Of a DNA stretch of 64,000 nucleotides, positions 18,405-28,147 are shown piece by piece. Source of the stretch: Brevundimonas vesicularis. GTDB lineage: Bacteria; Pseudomonadota; Alphaproteobacteria; Caulobacterales; Caulobacteraceae. The stretch's first letter is position 1, and every line of letters begins with the position of its first letter. The notes below the pieces were generated by a model. That model made no database searches. It was not told where the DNA came from and saw only the letters and a program-made list of their open reading frames with translations. The translations under genes were made by a program, and so were the position numbers. The DNA lies in assembly GCF_014204545.1 (NCBI RefSeq), contig NZ_JACHLJ010000004.1, positions 164,680 to 228,679 on the forward strand. The letters run 5' to 3'.

Positions 18405-18437
18405 ACGCCCGCTCCGGTTTCCGGGGCGGGCGTTCTT
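18405..18437. terminator. bidirectional terminator between rplT and the hybrid kinase
   Basis: ACGCCCGCTCCGG and CCGGGGCGGGCGT make a 13-bp stem (one T-G pair) around TTT, followed by TTCTT on the plus side. It lies between the converging rplT and kinase genes and can serve both. Confidence 0.82.
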
Positions 18438-18441
18438 CGTT

Positions 18442-20040
18442 TCAGGCCGCCTTGGGGACATGCGATGCCTGGCTTTGCGCCAGCACCATGCGGATGGCGT
18501 TCAGCAGGGCGTCGGGCTGGATCGGCTTTTGCGCCACCCCGTTCATGCCGGCGGCGATATAGTCCAGCTCGTCGCGCTCGTCGGCGTTCGCCGTCAGGGC
18601 CAGGATGGGCAGGGCGCTGGCCGGGCCGGGCAGGGCGCGGATGGCCCGCGTCGCGGCGACGCCGTCCATCACCGGCATCTTGATGTCCATCAGGGCAAGG
18701 TCGAACGGACGCGCGCTGACGGCGTCCACCGCCTCGCGCCCGTTCTCGGCCATCTCGCAGGTGCAGCCGAACATCTCCAGCAGCTTGCCGGCGACGAAGC
18801 GGTTGGTGGCGTTGTCGTCCACCACCAGCACATGAAGGGTCTCGTGCGGCGTCGGCTCGGCCATGGCGGGGGCTGGCGCCGCGCTCTCGGTCGCGACGCG
18901 CAGCGGCAGGCGCACCTGAAAGCGCGCGCCGCCCTGGGGCGAGGCGCCAAGCGAGATCGCGCCGCCCATCCGTTCGGCGATCTGTCGGCAGATGGCCAGG
19001 CCCAGGCCCGCGCCCGCGCCCTCGCGCCCGGCCTTTCCGGTGTTGAAGGGATCAAAGATGGTCGCGGCCGCCGCCTCGGGCACGCCGGGGCCGCTGTCGT
19101 CCACGGTGAAGATGACCTCGCCGTCGGATCGACTCTCGATCACGGCGACGACCTCGCCCGTCTGGGTGAACTTCAGCGCATTGCCGATCAGGTTGTTCAG
19201 CAACTGCTTCAGCCGCATCCCATCGGCCTGAACGCAAGGAACGGCCAGGTCAGTGCGGATGGTCAGACCGAGCGCCTTTTCGTCGGCCCGCGCGCGCCAC
19301 AGGGCGTCGATGTCGAACGCGACGGCCGACAGGTCCAGCGGCTCCTCCTCCAGCGTCAGCATGCCGGCCGAGGCGCGCGACATGTCCAGCGCGTCGGTCA
19401 GCAGCCGCAGCAGGCTTTGGCCCGAATCGATCACGGTGCGGACGTAGGGGCGCAGCTCTTCCTGCTCCAGCTTCTTGTCCATCAGGGCCGCGACGCCCAG
19501 CACGCCGTTCAGGGGCGTACGAATCTCATGGCTCATCACCGCCAGGAACTCGGACTTGGCGCGGCTGGACGCGACGGCTTCGGCTTCCGCCACCGCCAGG
19601 TTGCGAGCCAGGGCGCTCATTTCCTCGGCCCGCTGGCGGTGCAGGGCCGCGCCGGCCTGAACCACCTGCAGCGCCGTGCCGACGCCGACGTATCGGCCGC
19701 GCGCCACTACGATGAAGCCCGTCAGCAAGGCGCCCAGTTCCGCGGCCCCGTAAGCCTGGAAGAAGGCCTCGGCGCTGGTCGCCGCCTCCGCCACCGGCGC
19801 ATTGCGGTCCATCAGGCTTTCGGCGGGCTTTCGGGCATAAAGGGCGCGTCCGAACTCGGCGGCCATCCTCAGGGTGAAGGCGTTGCGTTCGATGATGCCG
19901 AGGGGCTGGCCATCATCATCGACAACGGCCAGGGCCAAGGTGTTCGGCTCGGTCTGGAACCGCTCGAACACATCGGCGCCCGGCGTGGACGGGGCCACGG
20001 GAGCGATCAAGTCGACGAAATCACCGATCAGCGGCATCAA
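18442..20040 (-). CDS. hybrid sensor histidine kinase with N-terminal CBS-like region
   Basis: A cytoplasmic 532-residue two-component kinase. Residues ~1-130 resemble a CBS-domain pair (AVVDDDGQPLGIIERNAF), so the signal may be a nucleotide or other small ligand. A helical linker leads to the phospho-acceptor domain with His171 (AVMSHEIRTPLNG), the ATPase domain (NLIGNALKFT, DDSGPGVP, GAGLGLAICR) and a C-terminal receiver with Asp452 (LALMDIKMPVMDG). No membrane segment is evident. It is a single gene divergent from the deacetylase, with no response regulator nearby; a phosphotransfer protein such as ChpT is a possible partner, which is inference. Confidence 0.9.
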   Translation of the reverse strand: MMPLIGDFVDLIAPVAPSTPGADVFERFQTEPNTLALAVVDDDGQPLGIIERNAFTLRMAAEFGRALYARKPAESLMDRNAPVAEAATSAEAFFQAYGAAELGALLTGFIVVARGRYVGVGTALQVVQAGAALHRQRAEEMSALARNLAVAEAEAVASSRAKSEFLAVMSHEIRTPLNGVLGVAALMDKKLEQEELRPYVRTVIDSGQSLLRLLTDALDMSRASAGMLTLEEEPLDLSAVAFDIDALWRARADEKALGLTIRTDLAVPCVQADGMRLKQLLNNLIGNALKFTQTGEVVAVIESRSDGEVIFTVDDSGPGVPEAAAATIFDPFNTGKAGREGAGAGLGLAICRQIAERMGGAISLGASPQGGARFQVRLPLRVATESAAPAPAMAEPTPHETLHVLVVDDNATNRFVAGKLLEMFGCTCEMAENGREAVDAVSARPFDLALMDIKMPVMDGVAATRAIRALPGPASALPILALTANADERDELDYIAAGMNGVAQKPIQPDALLNAIRMVLAQSQASHVPKAA

Positions 20041-20205
20041 GGTCCTCGCAAGTCCGGGGGCCTCATTAGCCGGTGATATTTAACGCCAGCTTTGCCGTTC
20101 ATGAACCTTTCGCGGCGGGTTTTCGACAGTCGATCCGTGGGCGGATGGAAAGTTCCGATTGCGCGCGATATTCCCTCGCGGACGCGACTTCGATAGCCTC
20201 GCCGC

Positions 20206-21180
20206 ATGATGCGCACCCTGATCTGCGGCCTGGCTGCCGCCCTCGCCCTGATCACTCCCGCCGCCGCGCAGGACCGACGCGTCGCCGTGACCTTCGACGA
20301 CCTGCCGTTCCAGGCGGACGTCGCGACCCTGTGCGATCCGGCGCGTCTGATGACGATCACCCAGGATTTCGTCGCCATGCTGAAGCCGCTGGACACGCAC
20401 GGCGCAGCCTTCGTCAATGCGGGCAAGGTGTGCGAGGCCGAGCGCGCTGTGATCCTGCCGCGCGTGCTGAACGTCTGGCTGGACGCTGGTCTGGACCTGG
20501 GCAATCACACCAATACCCATCTGAACATCCATCGCACGACGGTCGAGGCCTATCTGGCCGACGTGGACGCCGGGGCGCCGATCTTGCGCGACGTGCTGGC
20601 GGCGCGAGGCCAGTCCTTGCGCTGGTTCCGCCACCCCTATCTGTTCACCGGCGAAACGCAGGAAAAGCATGACGCCATCGCCGCCGGCTTGGCCCAGCGC
20701 GGCTATACGATCGCGCCTGTGACCCTCGACAACAACGACTGGATGTTCGCCGACGTCTATCGCAAGGCCGAGCAGATTGGCGATCAGGCGCTGATGCAGC
20801 GTATCGGCCAGGCCTATGTGGCGCATATGGCGACGGTGCTGGATTTCTTCGAACCCTACAGCGCCGAGGTGGCCGGCGGGCGTGAACCGGCGCAGGTGCT
20901 GCTGCTGCACGCAAACACTCTGAATCAGGCCTGGTATCCGCACATCCACGCCCTGTATCTGGCCCGCGGTTATCGCTTCGTGCCGCTGGAAGAGGCGCTG
21001 GCCGATCCGATCTACGGCCATGCCGACACCTATGTCCGCGCCAACGGGATCTCATGGCTGCATCGCTGGATGCAGACCGACGGCCGGGCCATCCGCTGGG
21101 AGCCGGAACCGCCCGCCTGGATCGTTGCGGCCAACAAGGCGCCGGCGTCGGAACTTCAGGCCATCGCATCGGCCCCTTGA
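20206..21180 (+). CDS. secreted polysaccharide deacetylase
   Basis: A periplasmic or secreted NodB-homology carbohydrate esterase (family 4 fold), 324 residues. It has a signal peptide over residues 1-22 (ALITPAAAQ). The catalytic base region is TFDD (29-32), and the metal-binding pair is His101 and His105 in GNHTNTHLNIH. Later NodB motifs appear as RHPYLFTG and VTLDNNDW, and the final His motif as LLLHANTLN. The substrate is unknown; peptidoglycan and surface glycans are the usual targets. It is upstream of pheS on the same strand with a 41-nt gap, but there is no obvious functional link. Confidence 0.9.
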   Translation: MMRTLICGLAAALALITPAAAQDRRVAVTFDDLPFQADVATLCDPARLMTITQDFVAMLKPLDTHGAAFVNAGKVCEAERAVILPRVLNVWLDAGLDLGNHTNTHLNIHRTTVEAYLADVDAGAPILRDVLAARGQSLRWFRHPYLFTGETQEKHDAIAAGLAQRGYTIAPVTLDNNDWMFADVYRKAEQIGDQALMQRIGQAYVAHMATVLDFFEPYSAEVAGGREPAQVLLLHANTLNQAWYPHIHALYLARGYRFVPLEEALADPIYGHADTYVRANGISWLHRWMQTDGRAIRWEPEPPAWIVAANKAPASELQAIASAP

Positions 21181-21221
21181 AGGGTGACGAACGCGCGCGA
21201 GAACGCTAAGGCACAGCGCAA

Positions 21222-22298
21222 ATGACCGATCTCGCCACACTCGAACTCGACCTGATCAACGCCATCGGCGGCGCGGAAACCGTCGCCGCCCTGGAAGAGG
21301 TGCGCGTCGCCGCCCTGGGCAAGTCCGGCTCCGTCTCCGGCCTGCTGAAGGGCATGGGCGCCCTGAGCCCTGACGAACGCCGCGAACAGGGGCCGATGAT
21401 CAACGGCCTGCGCGACCGCGTCGCCGCAGCCATCGCCGCGAAGAAGACCGCGCTGGAAGCCGCCGAACTGGACGCCCGCCTGCTGGCCGAACGCATCGAC
21501 CTGACCCTGCCGGCGCGTCCGCGCAGGAAGGGCGGGGTTCACCCCACCATGCAGGTGATGGACGAGATGATCGCCCTGTTCGCCGAGATGGGCTTCGCCG
21601 TGGCCGAAGGTCCCGACATCGAGGACGACTTCCACAACTTCACCGCCCTGAACTTCCCGCCCAAACATCCGGCGCGGGAGATGCACGACACCTTCTTCCT
21701 GAAGCCGGACCCCGAGACGGGCGAGCGCAAGGTGCTGCGTACCCACACGTCGCCGGTTCAGGTTCGCACCATGATGAGCCAGAAGCCGCCGATCCGCATC
21801 GTCGCGCCGGGTCGCACCTTCCGCAAGGATTCCGACGCCACCCACACGCCGATGTTCCACCAGATCGAAGGCCTGGTGATCGATCGTGACATCCACATGG
21901 GCCACCTGAAGACCACGCTTCAGACCTTCATCGCCCGCTTCTTCGAGTTGGACGCGGTCCAGGCGCGGTTCCGTCCGCACCACTTCCCCTTCACCGAGCC
22001 CTCGGCCGAGATGGACATCCGCTGCGACCGGTCGGGCGGGAAACTGGTGTTCAACACCGGCGACGACTGGCTGGAGATTCTGGGTTGCGGGATGGTGCAT
22101 CCCAATGTGCTCAGGAACTGCGGCATCGACCCCGACGAATATCAGGGCTTCGCCTTCGGCATGGGCGTGGATCGGCTGGCCATGCTGAAATACGGCGTGC
22201 CCGACCTGCGCCCCATGTTCGACGCCGACACCCGCTGGCTGTCCCACTACGGCTTCTCGGCCTTCGCCGCCCCCAACCCGGCCTCGGGCCTGAGCTGA
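21222..22298 (+). CDS. pheS: phenylalanyl-tRNA synthetase alpha subunit
   Basis: Catalytic alpha subunit of the heterotetrameric enzyme that charges tRNA-Phe. The 358-residue protein has the N-terminal coiled coil for tRNA contact (residues 1-90), then the class II core. Motif 2 is [20 protein letters not shown], and motif 3 is [17 protein letters not shown]. The [10 protein letters not shown] segment is also typical. It starts an operon: 12 nt downstream is an unrecognised gene, then a paralogue of it, then pheT, the last three with ATGA overlaps. This arrangement differs from the usual directly adjacent pheST. Confidence 0.97.
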   Translation: MTDLATLELDLINAIGGAETVAALEEVRVAALGKSGSVSGLLKGMGALSPDERREQGPMINGLRDRVAAAIAAKKTALEAAELDARLLAERIDLTLPARPRRKGGVHPTMQVMDEMIALFAEMGFAVAEGPDIEDDFHNFTALNFPPKHPAREMHDTFFLKPDPETGERKVLRTHTSPVQVRTMMSQKPPIRIVAPGRTFRKDSDATHTPMFHQIEGLVIDRDIHMGHLKTTLQTFIARFFELDAVQARFRPHHFPFTEPSAEMDIRCDRSGGKLVFNTGDDWLEILGCGMVHPNVLRNCGIDPDEYQGFAFGMGVDRLAMLKYGVPDLRPMFDADTRWLSHYGFSAFAAPNPASGLS

Positions 22299-22310
22299 AC
22301 GAGTTTCAAG

Positions 22311-22724
22311 ATGACCGATCAAACTGAAACGCCGATGTCGGCCGAAGAAAAATTCGGCCGCGAACTGGTAGCCCGCACGACCTTTGAAAAGGAAGCCGTT
22401 TGGCTGCCGTCTTTGGCTGTTCACCACATGAACGCCGGCAAGACCTTCATCGAGGACAAGACGTTCACGAACTGTCTGATCGAAGGACCAGCTGTCATGG
22501 CCGTCATGAACGGCACGACATTCGACAGCTGCAACATGGGCGTGGCGTCCAATCCGCGCACGCTGCTGCTTCAGCCCATGGGCGACATGATCGCAGGTGT
22601 CGTGGGCATGTCCAACTGCCGCTTTGTCCGCTGCCGCTTCGTTCAGGTTGGCTTTACCGGCGCCCCGGATCTGCTTGAGCAGATCGAGGCCGACCTCCTC
22701 AGCGCACGGGAGACCCAAGCATGA
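22311..22724 (+). CDS. uncharacterised protein X between pheS and pheT
   Basis: I do not recognise this 137-residue protein. After a charged helical N-terminus (residues 1-35), it has alternating hydrophobic and Cys/Thr/Gly positions ([45 protein letters not shown]) like a short pentapeptide-repeat or right-handed beta-helix solenoid. It shares these blocks with the next gene, so the two arose by duplication. It lies 12 nt after pheS and its stop overlaps the next start. No signal peptide or membrane segment is seen. A solenoid fold is inference; function is unknown. Confidence 0.85.
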   Translation: MTDQTETPMSAEEKFGRELVARTTFEKEAVWLPSLAVHHMNAGKTFIEDKTFTNCLIEGPAVMAVMNGTTFDSCNMGVASNPRTLLLQPMGDMIAGVVGMSNCRFVRCRFVQVGFTGAPDLLEQIEADLLSARETQA

Positions 22725-23116
22725 GCCGGCTGCCGATCAATCGTCCGATGAGCGTCGCCAAGTCTCTGACACAGGTGGATTTCGTCGATGTCGATATCAA
22801 TCTGTACGACCTGTACACTGCGCACCAGCAGCAGGGCGCCATCGTCGGGCGAACCTTCACCGGATGCCGGCTTCAGGGCCCCGCAATCGTCTTGATCGGG
22901 CCAGGCACGACGTTCGACGAGACGAACTTTGGCGACTCGCGGGGCGGGATGAAAAACCTGCTGCTTCAGCCTATGGGAGACAAGGCGCTGGGTACGGTGC
23001 CGATGCACAACTGCACCTTCGTAGGCTGCGAATTCTACAATGTCGGCTTCACCGGAGCCGCCGAAATTCTAGAGCAACTGGCGGCCGTTCCGACGGTGGC
23101 GGGGCCGGCGGCATGA
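22721..23116 (+). CDS. uncharacterised protein Y, paralogue of the preceding gene
   Basis: A 131-residue protein of unknown function. It aligns with its upstream neighbour over [34 protein letters not shown] and [17 protein letters not shown], ending with a shared LEQ helix; the N-termini differ. The pattern suggests a short beta-solenoid. Overlaps of 4 nt at both ends (with X at 22721 and pheT at 23113) indicate translational coupling with pheT. Stoichiometric expression with the synthetase is likely. Whether X and Y touch PheST or merely share its promoter is open. Confidence 0.85.
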   Translation: MSRLPINRPMSVAKSLTQVDFVDVDINLYDLYTAHQQQGAIVGRTFTGCRLQGPAIVLIGPGTTFDETNFGDSRGGMKNLLLQPMGDKALGTVPMHNCTFVGCEFYNVGFTGAAEILEQLAAVPTVAGPAA

Positions 23117-25536
23117 AGTTCACCCTGTCCTGGTTGAAGGACCACCTCGAAACCGAGGCGGATGTTCAGCAGATCGCCGAGGCCATGACCATGGCCGGGC
23201 TGGAGGTCGAGGAGGTGCTCGACCCCGCCGCCAAATTGGCGCCCTTCACCGTGGCCAAGATCGTCTCGGCCGAGCGGCATCCCAACGCCGACCGGCTGCA
23301 GGTCTGCCAGGTCGAGACTGTCGACGGGATGAAGGAGATCGTCTGCGGCGCGCCGAACGCGCGGGCGGGCCTGACCACCATCTACGCCCCCATCGGCGCC
23401 TATGTGCCGGGCCTGGGCGTGACCCTGGTCGAGAAGCCGGTGCGTGGCGTGGTGTCGAACGGCATGTTGTGCTCGGCCTCCGAGCTCGAGCTGTCGGATG
23501 AGAGCGACGGCATTCAGGAACTGCCGCCGGAAATCCCTGTCGGCACGCCGGTCGCCGGTCTGTTCGGCGCCGAGCCGGTCATCGATTTCGAGGTCACGCC
23601 GAACCGGCCCGACTGGCTGGGCGTCGCCGGCATCGCCCGCGATATGGCGGCCGCTAGCGTCGGCAAGCTGAAGCATTTCGACATCGCCGTGGTGCGCGGG
23701 GCCTTCCCCTCGCCGATCAGCGTGCGGCTGGACGCGCCGGAGATGTGCCCGGTCTTCGCCGGCCGCGTCATCCGCGGCGTCAAGAACGGGCCGTCGCCGG
23801 CCTGGCTGCAGAAGCGCCTGACGGCTATCGGCCTGCGCTCCATCAACCGTCTGGTCGATGTGACCAATCTGATCGCCTACGACCGCGCTCGCCCGCTGCA
23901 CGTCTATGACGTCGCCAAGCTGTCGGGGACCGCGATCGTGGTGCGGGCGGGGCAGGTTTCGGCCGCGACCGGCGAGCACGAACATCTGATCGCCCTGGAC
24001 GGCAAGACCTACGCCGCGTCCGCAGCCGACTGCGTCATCGCCGACGCCGCGGGCGAGCGACCCATCGGCCTGGGCGGCGTCATGGGCGGCGAGAGCACCG
24101 GCTGCGACGAGACCACCACCGACGTCTTCCTGGAAAGCGCCTGGTTCGACCCGCTGGTCATCGCCCAGACCGGCCGTGCGCTGGGCATCCATTCCGACGC
24201 CCAGTACCGGTTCGCGCGCGGCGTCGATCCGGTCTCGGTCACGCCGGGTCTGGAACTGGCCACGCGACTGATCCTGGACCTGTGCGGCGGCGAGCCGTCG
24301 GACATCGTCTTCGTCGGCGAACCGCCGGCGGGCCCGGCGCCCTTCGCCTTCGACCCCGCCTATGTGAAGCGCCTCAGCGGCATGGATCTGGCCGACGACC
24401 GGATCGGGACCATCCTGGGTCAGCTCGGCTTCCTGGTTCAGGCCGCGCCGGCCGGTCAATCCGAGCCCTGGCTCGTCACTCCGCCGTCGTGGCGTCGCGA
24501 CGTCGAAGGTCCGGCCGATCTGGTGGAAGAGGTTGCGCGGATCGAGGGCTTCGACAGCCTGCCCGATACGCCCCTGCCCGAGGTCGCTCGCCCCGCTGGC
24601 GGCGTGCTGAGCCCCCGCCAGGCCCGCGTCCGCACCGCACGTCGCGCCCTGGCGGCCCTCGGTTACGCCGAGGCCGTCACCTGGTCCTTCACCAAACAAT
24701 CGACCGCAGCCCTGTTCGGTGGCGGGGATGATCGGCTGGTGCTGGAGAACCCCATTGCGGCCGATCTGGACTGCATGCGGCCCTCGGCCCTGCCGAACCT
24801 GGTCCAGGCGGCGGCGCGCAACGCCGCGCGCGGTTTCGCAGACGCCGCCCTGTTCGAGATCGGCCCCATCTATCTGGGTGACGGGCCGGCGGATCAGCGC
24901 ACGGTCATCGCCGGCCTGGTCGCCCCGCACGCCGCCCGTCACTGGGCCGGCGCCGGTGAGGACGCTCTGTTCGCGCTCAAGGGCGACCTGACCACTTTGC
25001 TGGAAGAGATCGGCGCCCCGGTGGCCTCGCTGCAACTGGTCCAAGGCCAGAACCGCGACTGGTGGCACCCCGGCCGTTCGGCCCGGCTGCAACTGGGCCC
25101 CAAGAATGTGATGGTCGAGTTCGGCGAACTGCATCCGCGCGTTCTGAAGGCGCTGGATGCTGACGGTCCGATCCTTGCCTTCGAAATCGTGCTGGACAAT
25201 GTGCCGGAGCCACGCGGCAAAAACGGCAAGGCGCGCGGGTCGGCGGACCTGTCGGCCCTCATGCCCCTGACGCGCGACTTCGCCTTCGTGGTCGAGGACG
25301 CCAAACCGGTCGGCGATCTGGTCCGGGCCGCGACGGGCGCCGACAAGGCCCTGATCGCCGACGTGTGGGTCTTCGACGTCTATCGCGGCAAGGGCGTGGA
25401 CGACGGCTTCAAGTCCGTCGCCCTGGAAGTCGTGATCCAGCCGCGCGAAGCCACCCTGACCGAAGCCGAGATCGAGGCCTTGACCGCCAAGGTCGTTGGA
25501 GCGGTCGAAAAGCAGGGCGGCAAGCTGCGGGCTTGA
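23113..25536 (+). CDS. pheT: phenylalanyl-tRNA synthetase beta subunit
   Basis: Structural and editing beta subunit, 807 residues, the normal bacterial length. In order it has the N-terminal [18 protein letters not shown], an EMAP-like tRNA-binding domain (~40-150, [30 protein letters not shown]), the B3/4 editing domain ([20 protein letters not shown]), the B5 domain, the inactive synthetase-like domain, and the anticodon-binding FDX-ACB domain at the C-terminus ([20 protein letters not shown]). The start overlaps gene Y. A partial copy of its last ~55 bp lies downstream of the next gene. Confidence 0.97.
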   Translation: MKFTLSWLKDHLETEADVQQIAEAMTMAGLEVEEVLDPAAKLAPFTVAKIVSAERHPNADRLQVCQVETVDGMKEIVCGAPNARAGLTTIYAPIGAYVPGLGVTLVEKPVRGVVSNGMLCSASELELSDESDGIQELPPEIPVGTPVAGLFGAEPVIDFEVTPNRPDWLGVAGIARDMAAASVGKLKHFDIAVVRGAFPSPISVRLDAPEMCPVFAGRVIRGVKNGPSPAWLQKRLTAIGLRSINRLVDVTNLIAYDRARPLHVYDVAKLSGTAIVVRAGQVSAATGEHEHLIALDGKTYAASAADCVIADAAGERPIGLGGVMGGESTGCDETTTDVFLESAWFDPLVIAQTGRALGIHSDAQYRFARGVDPVSVTPGLELATRLILDLCGGEPSDIVFVGEPPAGPAPFAFDPAYVKRLSGMDLADDRIGTILGQLGFLVQAAPAGQSEPWLVTPPSWRRDVEGPADLVEEVARIEGFDSLPDTPLPEVARPAGGVLSPRQARVRTARRALAALGYAEAVTWSFTKQSTAALFGGGDDRLVLENPIAADLDCMRPSALPNLVQAAARNAARGFADAALFEIGPIYLGDGPADQRTVIAGLVAPHAARHWAGAGEDALFALKGDLTTLLEEIGAPVASLQLVQGQNRDWWHPGRSARLQLGPKNVMVEFGELHPRVLKALDADGPILAFEIVLDNVPEPRGKNGKARGSADLSALMPLTRDFAFVVEDAKPVGDLVRAATGADKALIADVWVFDVYRGKGVDDGFKSVALEVVIQPREATLTEAEIEALTAKVVGAVEKQGGKLRA

Positions 25537-25580
25537 GGGAGCGCAGCGCCGTCTTTCGGGCGGCGCGGGGGACATAGGCG

Positions 25581-26921
25581 ATGACGACGGAACCTCAGGC
25601 GGCCCAACCGGATCGCGGCCATCTGCTGCGCGTCCTGGGCGTGACGTTCGGCGTCGCCGTCGTGGTCGGCGGCGTCATCGGTCAGGGTATATTGCGCACC
25701 CCCGGCGTGGTCGCCGAGGGGGTTCAGAACCCCACGATCATCATCGCCCTGTGGTGCGTCGCCGGTCTGGTCGCCTGGATCGACGCCATGTCGACCGTCG
25801 AACTGGCCGCCTCGATCCGCAAGACGGGCGGCCCCTATATCTTCGCCCGTCGCGCCTTCGGGTCTTTGACCGGCCTCGCCGTCGGCGTTTGCGACTGGCT
25901 GGGCAATATGGGCGGCATCGCCTTCATCGCCGTGGTCTTCGGCGAATATCTGCATCGCTTGGGCGTCGCGACCAGCGTGCCCATCGGCGTCCTCGCTCTG
26001 TTGATCGTGGTCGTGGTGGGCAGCGTCCAATGGCTGGGCACCAAGATCGGCGGCCGCTCGCAGGAGATCGGTAGCGCGGTCAAGGCGGCCCTGTTCACCG
26101 TGCTGATCATCGGCCTGTTCCTGGCGCCGCGCGGCGCGCCCGTGGCCACCGAGATCGCGCCGGCGACGGCAGCGGCCCTGACCTTCGGCGGCATCGTCAT
26201 GGCCCTGCGGGCGATTTCCGGCACCTATTACGGCTGGAACAGCGCCTCCTATTTCTGCGAAGAGGTCGTCGATCCGGGCCGGACGATCGCGCGGGCGACC
26301 TTCTCGGGCATCGCTGTGGTGACGGTGATCTATGTGCTGGCCAACCTGGCCTATCTGAACGTCCTGACGCCGGCCGAGATGGCCGGGTCGAACCTCGTCG
26401 CGGCGGATGCGGCCGGTCGGGTGTTCGGCGATGTCGCCGGCCCCATCGTCACGGCCATCTCGCTGGTGTCGCTGGTGACGATCATTAATGCGATGGTGAT
26501 GGTGTTTCCGCGCGTCCTGTTCGCCATGGCGCGCGAGTATCATGTGTCCGCCCTGACCCGGGTCGCGGCCAACGGCACGCCGCGGCTGGCCCTGATCGCG
26601 ACGGTGCTGGCGGGCGGGCTGCTGGCGACCATCGGGGTCTATGAGACCCTGCTGACCTTCTCGACGTCGCTGCTGGCGCTCATGAGCGTGCTGGTCAACG
26701 CGGCCGTCATCGTCCTGAGGGTGCGCGAGCCAAATCTGGAACGGCCTTGGAAAATGCCGTTCTATCCCCTGCCGGCGATCATCGCCCTGGCGATCAATAC
26801 GACCCTGTTCGTGATCTTCGTGGTTGAGGATCCTTTGACGGCTGGAAAGGCGTTCGGAACCCTCGCCGTCCTGATCGGTCTCGCCTGGCTGGTCATCCGC
26901 CGCAAGCGCTTCCAAGCTTGA
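25581..26921 (+). CDS. APC-family amino acid permease
   Basis: A 446-residue inner-membrane transporter with about 12 helices. The first unwound helix motif is VVGGVIGQGILRTPGVVAEG, with the GxG substrate-carboxylate site. YGWNSASYFCEEVVDPGRT matches the conserved helix 6-7 region of APC transporters of the LAT/YhbI-like kind. The substrate is not evident. It follows pheT by 44 nt on the same strand, so it may be read through. A degenerate copy of the pheT 3' end lies directly after its stop, suggesting the permease gene was inserted here. Confidence 0.9.
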   Translation: MTTEPQAAQPDRGHLLRVLGVTFGVAVVVGGVIGQGILRTPGVVAEGVQNPTIIIALWCVAGLVAWIDAMSTVELAASIRKTGGPYIFARRAFGSLTGLAVGVCDWLGNMGGIAFIAVVFGEYLHRLGVATSVPIGVLALLIVVVVGSVQWLGTKIGGRSQEIGSAVKAALFTVLIIGLFLAPRGAPVATEIAPATAAALTFGGIVMALRAISGTYYGWNSASYFCEEVVDPGRTIARATFSGIAVVTVIYVLANLAYLNVLTPAEMAGSNLVAADAAGRVFGDVAGPIVTAISLVSLVTIINAMVMVFPRVLFAMAREYHVSALTRVAANGTPRLALIATVLAGGLLATIGVYETLLTFSTSLLALMSVLVNAAVIVLRVREPNLERPWKMPFYPLPAIIALAINTTLFVIFVVEDPLTAGKAFGTLAVLIGLAWLVIRRKRFQA

Positions 26922-26974
26922 TCGTCAAAGTCGCAGCGGCGGTGAAAAGCAGGGCGGGCTACTGCGAGCGTAAA
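26918..26974 (+). repeat. degenerate copy of the pheT 3' end
   Basis: Beginning at the permease stop codon, this stretch matches the end of pheT (25480-25536) at about 42 of 57 positions by hand alignment, including an unbroken GAAAAGCAGGGCGG. Early differences fall mostly at third codon positions, as expected for a decayed coding copy. The two copies bracket the permease gene. Confidence 0.55.
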
Positions 26975-27020
26975 GTTTACGGATCGAGGTGGCTTCTAAG
27001 ACAGCTTGGAGGCGGTTCCG

Positions 27021-27341
27021 TTATTGATCTTGAATGACGCTGCTGGGACGACCGTCTTGGCGCAGGCAGAAGACACCGCCGTGAGCGTCTGTCTCCCAAC
27101 TATAAGCATAGCCTTTGTTGCGGATCTGGCCGACCCCGCAACGCTGCATATTTGTCGGAAGTTGAACCCGATTGACGCGCGCATTGGGGTGGCCGGCTTT
27201 GGCGAGATCGCGCCGAGCGGTCTCAAGTCTTATCTTGCTGGGTTGATTCAACACGTATGCAAGTGAGATCGCGATAGCGATCCCGACTGGGATCGTGATC
27301 CAGCGTGACCGTGTCTGACGACGGGGCATCTCATTTATCAT
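27021..27341 (-). CDS. small membrane-anchored protein of unknown function
   Basis: A 106-residue protein with a basic N-terminus, one membrane segment (ITIPVGIAIAISLAYVL, residues ~16-32), and a soluble domain probably in the periplasm ending QRCGVGQIRNKGYAYSWET and GGVFCLRQDGRPSS. The two cysteines in the soluble part could form a disulfide. The opposite strand has an overlapping frame of 86 codons (27006-27266), but the minus frame has a coherent anchor-plus-domain layout and is preferred. An ATG at 27329 is an alternative start. Confidence 0.6.
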   Translation of the reverse strand: MINEMPRRQTRSRWITIPVGIAIAISLAYVLNQPSKIRLETARRDLAKAGHPNARVNRVQLPTNMQRCGVGQIRNKGYAYSWETDAHGGVFCLRQDGRPSSVIQDQ

Positions 27342-27526
27342 TGATCCAGACGATAGCTGACCATGCCTTTGTGGGCCATCCGCCTCTTTGATCGCCGACG
27401 CTGGTCCTCCTCTCGTAAGTCCTCGTTAACCTTGAAGCCGCAAGGCTGCCGCAAAGGTCGGGGACGGTGAGGCCAAGACCGGCGCGCCAGCCGGCCGTCC
27501 TCTCGTCGCCTTTCGGAGCGCCCTCC

Positions 27527-28138
27527 ATGCATCGCCGCCAACTGATCCTTTCGGGCCTCGCCACCGCCGCCGGCGCCTCGTCGCTGGGCGCCTGCGCCTC
27601 GGCGCCGCCGCGCGATCCCAACTATCCGATCCGCTCGGACCAGACGGCCCAGGCCTACAGTTTCGATGAACTGGTGTCGGCCGGCTCGCGCGAGCTGGGC
27701 ATCGCGGCCGAGGTTGTGGGCGGCGCGATCGAGCGCGTCTTCGCCGACCAGGGCGACCGCCCCACCGCCTATATCGCGGGCGAGGAAGGCTCCGGCGCCG
27801 TCGTCGTCGGCGCTCGGTACGGCCGCGGCGCCCTGCATATGAAGGACCTGTCGGCCTCTCAGGAAGTGTTCTGGCAGGGCGCGTCTGTGGGCTGGGACTG
27901 GGGCGGCAACGCCAGCCGCGTCTTCACCCTGGTTTATGGCCTGTACCACCCCGACATGATCTATCGCCGCTATCCCGGCATCGAGGGCTCGGCCTATCTG
28001 GTCGCGGGCCTGGGCGTGAACTATCAGCGCGCCGACGGTATCGTCCTGGCCCCCATCCGCACCGGCGTCGGCCTGCGCCTGGGCGCGAACGTCGGCACCA
28101 TGAGCTATAGCCGCCAGCGCAATCTGCTGCCCTTCTAA
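27527..28138 (+). CDS. DUF1134 (EipA-like) envelope lipoprotein
   Basis: A 203-residue protein of the DUF1134 family, whose Brucella member EipA supports cell-envelope integrity from the periplasm. The N-terminus has a twin-Arg-like HRRQLILSGL signal and a lipobox-like LGAC near residue 23, so lipidation is likely. The mature part carries the family features FDELVSAGSRELGIAAEVVG, GARYGRGALHM, WQGASVGWDWGGN and YLVAGLGVNYQ. The ATG at 27527 is chosen over 27467 because the signal sequence begins there and GGAG lies 8 nt upstream. It is a single gene bounded by hairpins. Confidence 0.85.
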   Translation: MHRRQLILSGLATAAGASSLGACASAPPRDPNYPIRSDQTAQAYSFDELVSAGSRELGIAAEVVGGAIERVFADQGDRPTAYIAGEEGSGAVVVGARYGRGALHMKDLSASQEVFWQGASVGWDWGGNASRVFTLVYGLYHPDMIYRRYPGIEGSAYLVAGLGVNYQRADGIVLAPIRTGVGLRLGANVGTMSYSRQRNLLPF

Positions 28139-28147
28139 GCGCGCTAG

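Noticed and set aside
23035..25575. 846-codon minus-strand open frame opposite pheT
   Set aside because: A shadow of pheT in high-GC sequence; the product is Gln/Arg/Gly-rich with no domain, while pheT is certain.
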